From: Pseudomonas fuscovaginae SE-1
GTDB lineage: Bacteria > Pseudomonadota > Gammaproteobacteria > Pseudomonadales > Pseudomonadaceae
DNA length: 47,280 nucleotides
Assembly: GCF_000364705.1 (NCBI RefSeq)
Contig: NZ_AQOH01000294.1
Span: forward strand, 1 to 47,280
Reading direction: 5' to 3'
Shown here one piece after another: positions 8,081-15,823 of this stretch. The translations under genes and the position numbers were made by a program. Position 1 is the stretch's first letter, and every line of letters starts with the position of its first letter. The notes below the pieces were generated by a model. It worked only from the letters and a program-made list of their open reading frames with translations. It was not told where the DNA came from and did not search any database.

Positions 8081-9435
8081 GTGGACCGAAAGTCGTCCGC
8101 ATCGTCACCCGGGAAGAGATCCTGGCGATCTGTGAGGCCCACCTGCAGCGCTTGGCCAGGGCGCTTGAGCGCTGGCAGGAACAGGCCGGCAGGATCGGCG
8201 AACTGAGCGAAGCCGACAGGGCCGCGACCCAGGCCCGACATGAACGCCTGCGGGCGTTGCTGCAACAGGACCAACTGCGCGAACTGCAAAAGGCCGTGCC
8301 CATCGAAATCGACTTCCTGGAACGTGACCTGGAAGAGCGCGAGGAACGGGCGATTATCCGTGCGACGGAAAAACGCCAGCAACAGCGACGCGTCCATGAA
8401 AACGCGGCGACCCTGCTCAAGGCCCTGCGGGGCCGGCCCGGTCTGGTCACCGGCGACCTGTTGCAGCAAGTCAGCGAACTGGCCCAGGGTATCCGTCGTG
8501 AAGACGCTGACAGCCTGCTGGCCAAAGGGTTTGCCCTGCTGGCCACGGCGCCCGGACAGGAAGTCCTCGATGCAGAACAGCAGGCCCTCGCCCAGCGCCT
8601 CAAGAGCGACGCGCCCGCCCCCTCGCTGGCCGACTGGATCAACAGCCAGCCGCTCGACAGCTCACGGGATATACGCCTGCTGCGCATCGACCGACACATC
8701 GCCGAACTGCAACTGCTGCAAGGTGCACCAGCGGCCGAAGCCTTTGTCCTGCGACTGGAGAAGGCCGAAGCCGAGTCTCGTCCACAGACCCGCAACCTGC
8801 TGCTCGACAGCCTGGTCCTCGACCTGGCCCACGCCACGCGTCGCTACCAGGACCAACGCGCCCACTTCAATAAGTTGCAGGACCTCGCCGCCGAAGTGGC
8901 CGCCTTCCAGGACGCGGCCCACCAGTCGCTGCTGGAGCAGGTGGCCGGCTGCCAAGCAAGCCAGGGCCTGCAACAGGTGACCGAACTGATCGAACACTGC
9001 AAGGCCGTGATCGCGGCCCACCTGCAGGCACAGGCAGCCATCGCTCGGCGCCAGGCGGTCCTGCAAGGGCTGGCCAGCCTCGGCTACGAGACCCGCGAAG
9101 GCATGGAAACCGCCTGGGCCCGAAACGGTCGGGTGGTGCTGCGCAAGACCGCAACGCCTGGGTTCGGGGTCGAAGTGGGCGGCAAGGCCGACACCGGCCG
9201 TCTGCAAGTGCGCGCCGTGGCCATGACTCACGAGCGCGACAAGACCCGGGACCGTGACATCGAGACCATCTGGTGTGGTGAGTTCCAACGCCTGCAGGCG
9301 CTGCTCAAAAGCCAGGGCGGCGACCTGATCATCGAACAGGCCCTGGAGGTCGGCCAGGTCGAGCTCAAGGTGGTGGCAGTTGCCGAGCAGGAAGCCATCG
9401 AAGCAGCCAGGGCTACACTCGGCGTCCGGACATGA
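8077..9435 (+). CDS. Coiled-coil protein of the helicase operon, unknown function
   Basis: A 452-residue protein whose ATG overlaps the helicase stop (ATGA), a sign of translational coupling and probable complex formation with it. It is dominated by charged, Glu/Arg/Gln-rich heptad-like helices (for example residues about 20-110 and 210-330), with no signal peptide and no membrane segment. The N-terminus MSGPKVVRIVTREE is distinctive and I have the impression of having seen it in uncharacterised proteins, but I cannot attach a function. The last 120 residues look more globular and beta-containing (VVLRKTATPGFGVEVGG). It is the last gene of the operon: a convergent gene begins 3 bp beyond the stop. 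A structural adaptor or sensor role is inference only. Confidence 0.85.
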   Translation: MSGPKVVRIVTREEILAICEAHLQRLARALERWQEQAGRIGELSEADRAATQARHERLRALLQQDQLRELQKAVPIEIDFLERDLEEREERAIIRATEKRQQQRRVHENAATLLKALRGRPGLVTGDLLQQVSELAQGIRREDADSLLAKGFALLATAPGQEVLDAEQQALAQRLKSDAPAPSLADWINSQPLDSSRDIRLLRIDRHIAELQLLQGAPAAEAFVLRLEKAEAESRPQTRNLLLDSLVLDLAHATRRYQDQRAHFNKLQDLAAEVAAFQDAAHQSLLEQVAGCQASQGLQQVTELIEHCKAVIAAHLQAQAAIARRQAVLQGLASLGYETREGMETAWARNGRVVLRKTATPGFGVEVGGKADTGRLQVRAVAMTHERDKTRDRDIETIWCGEFQRLQALLKSQGGDLIIEQALEVGQVELKVVAVAEQEAIEAARATLGVRT

Positions 9436-9438
9436 GCA

Positions 9439-9696
9439 CTACGGCGACGGGGATTGCGGGACGCTCCCAGGCGTGACGACACGCTCAGGTGGTTCATCCG
9501 CCGGTTGCTCCTTCACCTCGATCGGCTCGATACCCCAGTCACCGTGCCGATACCAGTCCTCACCGAGCATCTCCGCAGGGTGCATGGTGCGGTCGGCCCC
9601 ATTGCCGCAGGCCAGGGCCTGAGCTGCGCAGTAACGGTCGCACCCCCAGCAGATGCGCTCGGGATGCTTGGGGTTGAGCGCAAAGGGCTTGGCCAT
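9439..9696 (-). CDS. DUF3079 family small Cys-rich protein
   Basis: An 85-residue protein starting MAKPFALNPKHPERICWGCDRYC, which matches my memory of the DUF3079 family common in Pseudomonas and Burkholderia. The motif CWGCDRYC with a further Cys in ALACGNG suggests a metal-binding knuckle. The start is placed at 9696 because GAGGAA lies just upstream; the frame continues further back without a good ribosome site. The C-terminal tail after GEDWYRHGDW is Glu/Pro rich and probably disordered. It ends 3 bp from the convergent coiled-coil gene with no visible terminator between them. Function is unknown for the family. Confidence 0.8.
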   Translation of the reverse strand: MAKPFALNPKHPERICWGCDRYCAAQALACGNGADRTMHPAEMLGEDWYRHGDWGIEPIEVKEQPADEPPERVVTPGSVPQSPSP

Positions 9697-9842
9697 GTCA
9701 TTCCTCGCCGGGCGAGTGGAAGTGAAGTTCAATCTATCGCGCCAGGAGCCTTCAAACCTTGATTTCAGTCAAGGACGCAACGGGCTTCATCCGCCAGAAG
9801 CTTGCTGCAGCCGACCGCGGCGTCCGCCACCCTGACAGCCGA

Positions 9843-10223
9843 TTACGGCGCAACCTTGCCGCGAGGATCGTCGATGTGCTGCTTGGCAACGTCGTAGCGA
9901 ATGCCCTCACGGTCGAGGATCCGCACCTCCCTGACCACCGTGGCGAGCGCGTGCAGGAAGGTTTCCGAGTGTTCGTGCCGCTCGTAGGCGGCCTCATCGG
10001 CCCAGCCCTCGGTCAGGTGGAAGGTGTTCGGATTGGTCAGGTCTTGGGCAAAGGCGTAGTAGATGCAGCCGGGCAGCTTCTGGGCCGCCAGCATTTCCGG
10101 AATCACCGCCTCGATGAAGGTCTGCCGGTCATCGGGGTGAACCCGGTAGTAGGCACTGACCAGGATCTGCGTCGGCAGGGTCTTGTCGTGGTCGGATGCA
10201 GCGTCTTTCTGAAAGGTTTGCAT
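9843..10223 (-). CDS. Putative quinol monooxygenase (ABM/YgiN-like)
   Basis: A 126-residue protein with the antibiotic-biosynthesis monooxygenase fold pattern: a strand and helix (ILVSAYYRVHPDDRQTFIEAVIPEM), a central GCIYYAFAQDLTNPNTFHLTEGWADEAAYERH and a final helix and strand. Members are small dimeric ferredoxin-like cytosolic oxygenases acting on quinones or heme, and the Trp in EGWAD is a family hallmark. Two ATGs are close together; the one at 10223 is preferred because GGAG sits 7 bases before it, whereas it lies only one base before the ATG at 10229. It is 28 bp downstream of an NTF2-like gene on the same strand and probably shares its transcript. The substrate is not evident. Confidence 0.8.
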   Translation of the reverse strand: MQTFQKDAASDHDKTLPTQILVSAYYRVHPDDRQTFIEAVIPEMLAAQKLPGCIYYAFAQDLTNPNTFHLTEGWADEAAYERHEHSETFLHALATVVREVRILDREGIRYDVAKQHIDDPRGKVAP

Positions 10224-10251
10224 GGTCATTCTCCAGGTCTCGAAAAGGTGA

Positions 10252-10656
10252 TCAGGCCGCGTCGTTGGGTGCGAAGGCAGTGGCGGCGGCAACGGTGTCC
10301 ATCGACTCGCGCAGCAACTGGATCTTGCCGTCACGGGCCACCAGGCGGCCGGCGTAGGATTGGCGGTAGATACGCCCGGTGGCCGGCACCAGCGCTTCGA
10401 CGTCGTACTCGGCGAAGGCCTGCTCGGGGGTGTCGATGAGAAAGCGCACGCGGCGGAACCTGAAGTCCGGGACCTTGCCCAGCAGCGAGGCGATGAACGT
10501 CTCGATCTGCTCTGGTCCCTCGACACGGTCGGTGATACCCAGCGATTTCAGGTAGGGAATTTCCAGGGCGCCGTCCCGGGCGAACAGTTCGGCGGCGGCG
10601 CGGGGGTTCTGGATGGAGTCCAGGTACATCTGGAGCAGTTGCACGGCGGTTTTCAT
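10252..10656 (-). CDS. SnoaL/NTF2-like ketosteroid-isomerase-fold protein
   Basis: A 134-residue protein with the NTF2-like cone fold pattern: a leading helix (VQLLQMYLDSI), the FARDGALEIPYL strand, GPEQIETFIASLL helix and strands ending in IQLLRESMDTV. These proteins are small cytosolic isomerases, hydrolases or ligand binders; catalytic identity cannot be read from the sequence. The start at 10656 is backed by a GAGGA element 8-9 bases upstream. It precedes the monooxygenase gene on the same strand, so the pair may act on the same small molecule. The LysR gene upstream lies on the same strand and is divergent from an SDR gene; together they look like a small redox or detoxification locus. 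Confidence 0.75.
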   Translation of the reverse strand: MKTAVQLLQMYLDSIQNPRAAAELFARDGALEIPYLKSLGITDRVEGPEQIETFIASLLGKVPDFRFRRVRFLIDTPEQAFAEYDVEALVPATGRIYRQSYAGRLVARDGKIQLLRESMDTVAAATAFAPNDAA

Positions 10657-10805
10657 CGCAAAAGTCCTCGAGTGGGCGATTCGTTTGCCGCCAGTGACGG
10701 GCGGCGACGAGATCAACCTTAACCAAGGCCCTGAGCAATCAAAATATCAAAGATGGAAAACAACCCTTTCAGTTTTGAAACATAAATCTCCACGACTCCC
10801 CTGCT

Positions 10806-11723
10806 CTACCGCGGCCAGCGCCAGGACGGTTCACTCAAATGCTCGGCGAAGAAATCCGAGAGCGCACGGATCTTCACCGGACGCGCACGGGCTGATGGAG
10901 TGACGAAATACAGACCACCACGGGTCATGCTCCACTCCGGCAGCAGGCGCACCAGCCGACCGTCCGCCAAATACTCGCTGGCAATGAACTCCGGCAATTC
11001 GGCGATCGCCAGGCCCTCCAGCAACACCGGAATCATCGCGTCGGAGTTGGTCACCCGCAGCGGGCCGCTGGGGACGACATCCTCCTCGGCACCGTTTTCA
11101 TGGGTGAACCGCCAGATCTGGGTCCGCGCGCGGTAGGCGTAACTGAGGCACTTGCGATTGGCCAACTCGCGTGGATGCTGTGGCACGCCGTGCCGCTCCA
11201 GATAGGCCGGTGACGCCACCAGGAACTGGGTGACCGCACAGAGCCGCCGGGCGACCAGGGACGAATCCGGCAACGCGGCGATCCGCAAGGCGGCGTCGAA
11301 GCCGTCGGCAATCAGGTCCACCGAGGCATCGGACAGATGCAGATCCACCGACAGCTCCGGATAGCGGCGGATCAGTTCGGGCATCAGCGGTGCCACCCAG
11401 CGCAGGCCGAACGACATCGGGATGGCCAGGCGCACCTGCCCACGGGGCTGTACCGACAACTCCTGGGCCTCGCTCTCGACTTCCTCGGCCTGGCGATAGA
11501 TGTCCCCGGCCTTGGCCGCCATGCTCAAGCCGAACTCGGTCAGCGACAACTGCCGCGAGGTGCGGTTGAACAATCGGCCACCCAGGCGCTCTTCCAGCCG
11601 GGCCACGGCCCGCGACACCGTCGGTACCGATACCCCCATGACCCGGGCGGCAGCGGCGAACGATCCTTCCTCAGCGACCTTGGCGAACATCGCCAGGCCT
11701 TCGAAATCGGGTAACTTGCTCAT
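10806..11723 (-). CDS. LysR-family transcriptional regulator (CrgA/PA0477-like group)
   Basis: A 305-residue regulator: winged helix-turn-helix at residues about 5-62 (MFAKVAEEGSFAAAARVMGVSVPTVSRAVARLEERLG split over the two helices), linker helix, then a periplasmic-binding-protein-like effector domain (VRLAIPMSFG, LPDSSLVARRLC, VTNSDAMIPVLLEGLAIAELPEF). It belongs to the broad group that also represses or activates a divergent dehydrogenase. The start at 11723 is taken because the canonical LysR N-terminus begins here; the open frame runs further but passes through the shared promoter region. It is divergent from the SDR gene with 101 bp between them and very likely controls it through the inverted repeat at 11739-11759. 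Confidence 0.88.
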   Translation of the reverse strand: MSKLPDFEGLAMFAKVAEEGSFAAAARVMGVSVPTVSRAVARLEERLGGRLFNRTSRQLSLTEFGLSMAAKAGDIYRQAEEVESEAQELSVQPRGQVRLAIPMSFGLRWVAPLMPELIRRYPELSVDLHLSDASVDLIADGFDAALRIAALPDSSLVARRLCAVTQFLVASPAYLERHGVPQHPRELANRKCLSYAYRARTQIWRFTHENGAEEDVVPSGPLRVTNSDAMIPVLLEGLAIAELPEFIASEYLADGRLVRLLPEWSMTRGGLYFVTPSARARPVKIRALSDFFAEHLSEPSWRWPR

Positions 11724-11738
11724 TTCATTTCTGCAACG

Positions 11739-11759
11739 ATAGATTTCAGACAATTCTAT
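11739..11759. promoter_or_regulatory. Candidate LysR operator (T-N11-A inverted repeat)
   Basis: ATAGA, eleven bases, then TCTAT form an inverted repeat with the T-N11-A geometry typical of LysR-type binding sites. It lies in the 101 bp divergent space between the lysR gene and the SDR gene, 16 bases upstream of the regulator start and immediately before a TTGAAA hexamer (11761-11766) that could be a -35 element for the SDR promoter. Assignment is from pattern and position only. Confidence 0.5.
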
Positions 11760-11824
11760 TTTGAAAAACCAGGCGCGTCGATAAGCTTCTCCCATCGCAG
11801 CAAACAACCACTTGGAGAACCATC

Positions 11825-12577
11825 ATGATCGGCAAACTTGAAGGCAAAATCGCAGTTGTCACCGGCGGCACCAGCGGCATCGGCCTGGCCACCGCCAAAC
11901 GCTTCGCCCAGGAAGGCGCCCACGTCTACATCACCGGCCGCCGCCAGGCCGAACTGGACGCCGCCGTGGCCCTGGTCGGCAACGCCACCGGCGTGCGGGT
12001 CGACTCGACCCGCCTCGACCAGCTCGACGCGCTCTACCAGCGCATCCAGGCCGAGCGCGGCCAGATCGACGTACTGCTCGCCAACGCCGGCGGCGGTTCG
12101 ATGCTGCCCCTGGGGCAGATCACCGAGGAACACTACGACGACACCTTCGACCGTAACGTCAAGGGCGTGCTGTTCACCGTGCAGAAGGCCCTGCCGCTGC
12201 TGGCGCGGAACGCCTCGGTGATCCTCACCGGCTCCACCGCCGCCAGCTCCGGCACCGCGGCCTTCAGCGTGTACGCCGCCTCCAAGGCTGCCGTGCGAGC
12301 CTTCGCCCGCAACTGGATCCTGGACCTCAAGGACCGCAATGTCCGCGTCAACACCATCAGTCCCGGTGCCACACGGACACCTGGCCTGGTCGACCTGGCA
12401 GGACCGGATGCCGCCCAGCAGCAAGGCCTGCTGGACTACCTCGCCTCGCAGATTCCGCAAGGGCGCGTGGGTGAACCGGAAGAGATCGCCAGTGCGGCGC
12501 TGTTTCTGGCTTCGAGCGACGCCAGCTTCGTCAACGGTATCGAACTGTTCGTCGACGGCGGACAGGCACAGATCTGA
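11825..12577 (+). CDS. Short-chain dehydrogenase/reductase (SDR)
   Basis: A 250-residue classical SDR. The NAD(P)-binding TGGTSGIG occupies residues 13-20, NAG follows at 87-89, and the catalytic triad is S137, Y150 and K154 (YAASK). TGRR after the second strand favours NADP(H) over NAD(H). The C-terminal VNGIELFVDGG is the usual SDR ending. GGAG lies 8 bases before the ATG. In this divergent arrangement with a LysR gene such enzymes are usually broad-specificity ketone or quinone reductases; the actual substrate is not readable. The exported VOC protein gene begins 58 bp downstream and may be co-transcribed. Confidence 0.92.
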   Translation: MIGKLEGKIAVVTGGTSGIGLATAKRFAQEGAHVYITGRRQAELDAAVALVGNATGVRVDSTRLDQLDALYQRIQAERGQIDVLLANAGGGSMLPLGQITEEHYDDTFDRNVKGVLFTVQKALPLLARNASVILTGSTAASSGTAAFSVYAASKAAVRAFARNWILDLKDRNVRVNTISPGATRTPGLVDLAGPDAAQQQGLLDYLASQIPQGRVGEPEEIASAALFLASSDASFVNGIELFVDGGQAQI

Positions 12578-12635
12578 CTTGAATCGAGGCCGCGGCCCGG
12601 CGGCCTCGTCACCCCAACGCCACAGGTACACACCC

Positions 12636-13181
12636 ATGAATACCGCAAAAGTCGCCCTGCTGGGCCTCTCCCTTGCCGCGACCTCGATGACGCAGGCCGC
12701 CACGCCCGCCACAACGGCTGCCGCCCCTGAAGCGCTGCAGGTATCGGCCATCGACCACGTTGGCATGAACGTGCCCGACATAGACTCGGCGGTGAAACTC
12801 TTCACCGACCTGGTCGGCGCCAAGGTCATCTCGGACATTCGTCCGGGCACCATTCCGGCTGAATGGAAGAAACAGTTCCGCTGGAATCAGTCCAGCGAAC
12901 TGGAGCGCTTCGTCATGCTGCAACTGGAAGGCGGTGCCAAGGTGGAGCTGTTCCAGTACAAGGGGCCGAAGATCAACCGCGTGCAACCCCATGAGGACGA
13001 CATAGGCGCCACCCACTTCGCCCTGCGGACCAATGACATGGCACGCAGCCTGGCCGCGATCAAGGCCAGGGGCCTGAAGGTGCTGAACGAACCGATTACC
13101 AACCCCGATGGCGTGCAGTGGTTCTACTTCCTGACGCCGTGGGGCTCGCAGATCGAATGGGTGTCGCTGGCAACCAAGTGA
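12636..13181 (+). CDS. Exported VOC (glyoxalase/bleomycin-resistance fold) protein
   Basis: A 181-residue protein with a Sec-type signal peptide (MNTAKVALLGLSLAATSMTQA, probable cleavage after TQA at about residue 21) followed by a vicinal-oxygen-chelate domain. The domain shows AIDHVGMNVPDIDSAVKLF (first beta-alpha module, with a metal-ligand-type His), VELFQYKGP (ligand-type Glu), a second module GATHFALRTNDM with His, and a final WGSQIEWV with Glu. That gives the expected two His and two Glu for a metal centre. VOC proteins are mostly cytosolic lyases, epimerases or dioxygenases, so periplasmic location is unusual. It follows the SDR gene by 58 bp and may act in the same pathway. Confidence 0.8.
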   Translation: MNTAKVALLGLSLAATSMTQAATPATTAAAPEALQVSAIDHVGMNVPDIDSAVKLFTDLVGAKVISDIRPGTIPAEWKKQFRWNQSSELERFVMLQLEGGAKVELFQYKGPKINRVQPHEDDIGATHFALRTNDMARSLAAIKARGLKVLNEPITNPDGVQWFYFLTPWGSQIEWVSLATK

Positions 13182-13297
13182 TCGACCTGTTCCCTTGTGC
13201 GGACCCGCCGTCGCCTGGGCCCGACAACAGTAGTCATACCGCCCATCAGAAACAGCGATGGTGGAATCTTCAAGAGTTCTATTACCCATTACGCTAA

Positions 13298-13337
13298 ACA
13301 GTATCAGGAATCCTGATGCTACAAATACACATACTGT
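13298..13337. repeat. Nested palindromes upstream of the MFS gene, candidate operator
   Basis: ATCAGGA-A-TCCTGAT (13303-13317) is a perfect 7 bp palindrome with one central base. Around it, ACAGTAT (13298-13304) and ATACTGT (13331-13337) form a second inverted repeat. Both lie in the 241 bp AT-richer gap between the VOC gene and the MFS gene, about 85-125 bases before the MFS start, a position suited to regulator binding, for instance by the LysR protein encoded just downstream. Confidence 0.4.
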
Positions 13338-13422
13338 TTCAATGATTCTAGCGTCGTACACTCGCTCACATGCCAGGCAACAAACACTGGCTCCATAAAT
13401 ACAAGAAGCAAGTGGTGACACG

Positions 13423-14805
13423 ATGAGCAGTCAAGTTTCATTCGAAGATCTTCCGCTGACCCGATTCCATCTACGAACGGTATTCAGCGGAACAGGAGGA
13501 CAGTTCAGCGACGGATTCGTACTCGGTATTATCGGCATCGCCGTGAGCATGGCCGCCGGGCCCTTGCAGCTCAACGCCCTGTGGATGGGACTGCTGGGCG
13601 CCGCCTCATTGGCAGGTCTGTTTCTTGGCAGTTTGGTCGGCGGCCCACTCGCCGACAAGTTTGGTCGCCGCGGTATCTTCGCCTGGGACATGCTGCTGTT
13701 TGCGATTATCTCCGCTTCACAGTTCTTCGTAACTTCTCCTGAACAACTACTGGCACTGCGTTTATTACTCGGCCTGGTACTGGGCTTCGATTATGTCGTC
13801 AGTAAATCCCTGGTCACCGAGTTCGCCCCACGGCGTTACCGGGGTCGCCTGCTCAGTATTCTTGCCGCGGCCTGGGCCGCCGGTTATGTCGCCGCCTATC
13901 TGGTCGGTTTCGCGGTACGAGATACCGGCCCCGATGCCTGGCGCCTGATGCTCGCCCTCAGTGGCGTGCCCGCCCTGCTGATTCTCCCGCTACGCCTGGG
14001 TGTACCGGAGTCGCCGATCTGGCTCATGGCCAAGGGGCGCACCGAAGAAGCCATGACCATCATCCGCAGCAAGTTCGGCGACCACGTCACCCTGAGTGCC
14101 GCCGCACCGGCCCGCGCGCAAAAGAGCGGCGGCCTGGCCGAACTGTTCAGCCAGCGCTGGCGCAGGCACACCCTGGTCGGCTGCGTGTTCTACACCTGCC
14201 AGGTCATCCCGTTCTTCGCCCTGGGCACCTTCTCCCCACGGGTGCTGGAAGCCCTCAATGTGCAGGACAAGTTCGTCGGCGGGCTGGTGTACAACGTCCT
14301 GCTGATGGTCGGTGCCCTGCTCGGCCTGATGATCATCGACAGGATCTCCCGCCGCGCCTTCCTGATCGGCACCTTCTACCTCAGCGCCGTGGGCCTGGCG
14401 GTGCTGGCCTACGCCGGTTTCGGTCCGCTCGGCACCATCCTCGCGTTCGGCTTCTTCGCCTGTGTGCTGGCCGCGGCCGTCAACCTGGAATTCGTCTATC
14501 CACCGGAGCTGTTTCCTACCCACCTGCGGGGTTCGGGGATCGGCCTGGCCGTGGCCTCGAGCCGCTTCGGCTCGGCATTCGCCACCTTCCTGCTGCCGAT
14601 CGCCGTGCAGCAACTGGGTATCCAGACGGCGTTGGGTGTGTGTGTCGCGGTGCTGGTGTTCGGTGGCGTGTTCTGCCACCTGTTCGCCCCGGAGACGAGC
14701 AAGGAAGAGCTGGCCGGCATGACCGCGGCCAGTGATGAAAGCAGCACGCGCCCGGCCATGCCACTGGTGACAGCGACGGGCCAGGAAGGAAAGATTCGCT
14801 CCTGA
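13423..14805 (+). CDS. MFS transporter, sugar/aromatic-acid porter type
   Basis: A 460-residue integral membrane protein with about twelve hydrophobic segments. It has the MFS loop motif GGPLADKFGRRG after the second helix, RYRGRLLSI in the equivalent of the 4-5 loop, PESPIWLMAKGR before the large central loop, and a second-half IDRISRR motif. These place it in the metabolite:H+ symporter / sugar-porter branch. The ATG at 13423 follows a 241 bp regulatory gap. Only 28 bp separates it from a LysR gene that overlaps an aspartase-family gene, so the three are probably one operon. Uptake of an amino acid, dicarboxylate or related acid is inference from context. Confidence 0.88.
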   Translation: MSSQVSFEDLPLTRFHLRTVFSGTGGQFSDGFVLGIIGIAVSMAAGPLQLNALWMGLLGAASLAGLFLGSLVGGPLADKFGRRGIFAWDMLLFAIISASQFFVTSPEQLLALRLLLGLVLGFDYVVSKSLVTEFAPRRYRGRLLSILAAAWAAGYVAAYLVGFAVRDTGPDAWRLMLALSGVPALLILPLRLGVPESPIWLMAKGRTEEAMTIIRSKFGDHVTLSAAAPARAQKSGGLAELFSQRWRRHTLVGCVFYTCQVIPFFALGTFSPRVLEALNVQDKFVGGLVYNVLLMVGALLGLMIIDRISRRAFLIGTFYLSAVGLAVLAYAGFGPLGTILAFGFFACVLAAAVNLEFVYPPELFPTHLRGSGIGLAVASSRFGSAFATFLLPIAVQQLGIQTALGVCVAVLVFGGVFCHLFAPETSKEELAGMTAASDESSTRPAMPLVTATGQEGKIRS

Positions 14806-14833
14806 ATCCCTATCCAACCCGGTGAGAACGACC

Positions 14834-15823
14834 ATGCCAGCCAACAAACTGATCGACATGCATGCCGTACAGGTCTTCATCTGCGTGGCAGAAGAAGGAA
14901 GCATGTCGGGCGCCGCCACTCGCATGGGCATCTCCCAGTCGGGCGTGTCGCAGATGGTACGGCAACTGGAAGATGAACTGGGCGTGGTGCTGGTGGACCG
15001 CACCACCCGCCCGCTCACCCTCACCTCCTGGGGCGTGGCGCTGCGAAACCGCGGCGCGCTGCTGGCCGAGGAACTGTCGAACCTGAAAGCCCAGGTGCTG
15101 GAAGCCGGCCGCGGGGTCAAGCCCGACCTGCGCCTGGGCCTGGTCGACTCGTTCGCCTCGACCTGCGGCTCGATGTTCACCAAGCGCATGCTGGGCCAGG
15201 CAGCCCAGCTCTCGGTACGGACCGGGCTCAGTCCACAGCAGGGCGAAGCCTTGCTGCGGCGTGACCTCGACCTGATCGTGACCAGCGATCCGCTGATGGA
15301 TGCCAGCGACGTGGTGCGCTACCGATTGTTCTCGGAACGCTACTTCGTGATCACGCCGACCACCCAGCGCAAGCCACTGAACACCATCGAGGACGTAAGG
15401 GCCCTGGCCAACGTGCTGCCGGTGGTGCGTTTCAACCGTGCCTCCCAGGTCGGCCAGCAGATCGAGCGCCACCTGAGAAGCCTGAACATCCGGGTACCGA
15501 ACTGGCTCGAGCTGGACAACGCCGACGCCCTGACCTCGATGGTCGCCGAGGGCATCGGCTGGGCCGTCACCAGCCCGATGTGCTTCCTGCAGGCCAGCAC
15601 CTGGGCACGCAACGTGACCGCCCACGTGGTACCGGAGCTGGGTCTTGAGCGCTCGCTCTACCTGGTCGCCAGACGCAACGAATACAGCGCCTTTTTCGCA
15701 GACGCCTGCGAAGCGGCGCGCGACGTCATCCTCGACGCCTTCCTGCCCAACCTCACGGCCCTGGGCCAGGGTGTCGAGGCTCTAGTGAAATTTGATGAGG
15801 GTAATATCCGTGAGTACTTTTGA
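14834..15823 (+). CDS. LysR-family transcriptional regulator
   Basis: A 329-residue LysR regulator. The HTH is at about residues 8-65 (VAEEGSMSGAATRMGISQSGVSQ, split across two helices, then RQLEDELGVVLVDR), followed by the effector-binding domain (DLRLGLVDSFAS, DLDLIVTSDPL, ADALTSMVAEGIGWAV). ATG 14834 is chosen because GGTGAG sits 8 bases ahead and the family N-terminus begins there. It is transcribed with the upstream MFS gene, which is uncommon since LysR genes are usually divergent from their target. Its last 14 bases overlap the start of the lyase gene. It likely controls uptake and breakdown of the lyase substrate. Confidence 0.88.
   Translation: MPANKLIDMHAVQVFICVAEEGSMSGAATRMGISQSGVSQMVRQLEDELGVVLVDRTTRPLTLTSWGVALRNRGALLAEELSNLKAQVLEAGRGVKPDLRLGLVDSFASTCGSMFTKRMLGQAAQLSVRTGLSPQQGEALLRRDLDLIVTSDPLMDASDVVRYRLFSERYFVITPTTQRKPLNTIEDVRALANVLPVVRFNRASQVGQQIERHLRSLNIRVPNWLELDNADALTSMVAEGIGWAVTSPMCFLQASTWARNVTAHVVPELGLERSLYLVARRNEYSAFFADACEAARDVILDAFLPNLTALGQGVEALVKFDEGNIREYF

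Noticed and set aside
10360..10903. Plus-strand frames over the NTF2-like gene and LysR 3' end
   Set aside because: Mirror images of the minus-strand genes without ribosome sites or recognisable motifs.
13990..15189. 399-residue minus-strand frame across the MFS and LysR genes
   Set aside because: It runs across two recognisable genes and their junction and reads as low-complexity charged sequence; a shadow of third-position GC bias.
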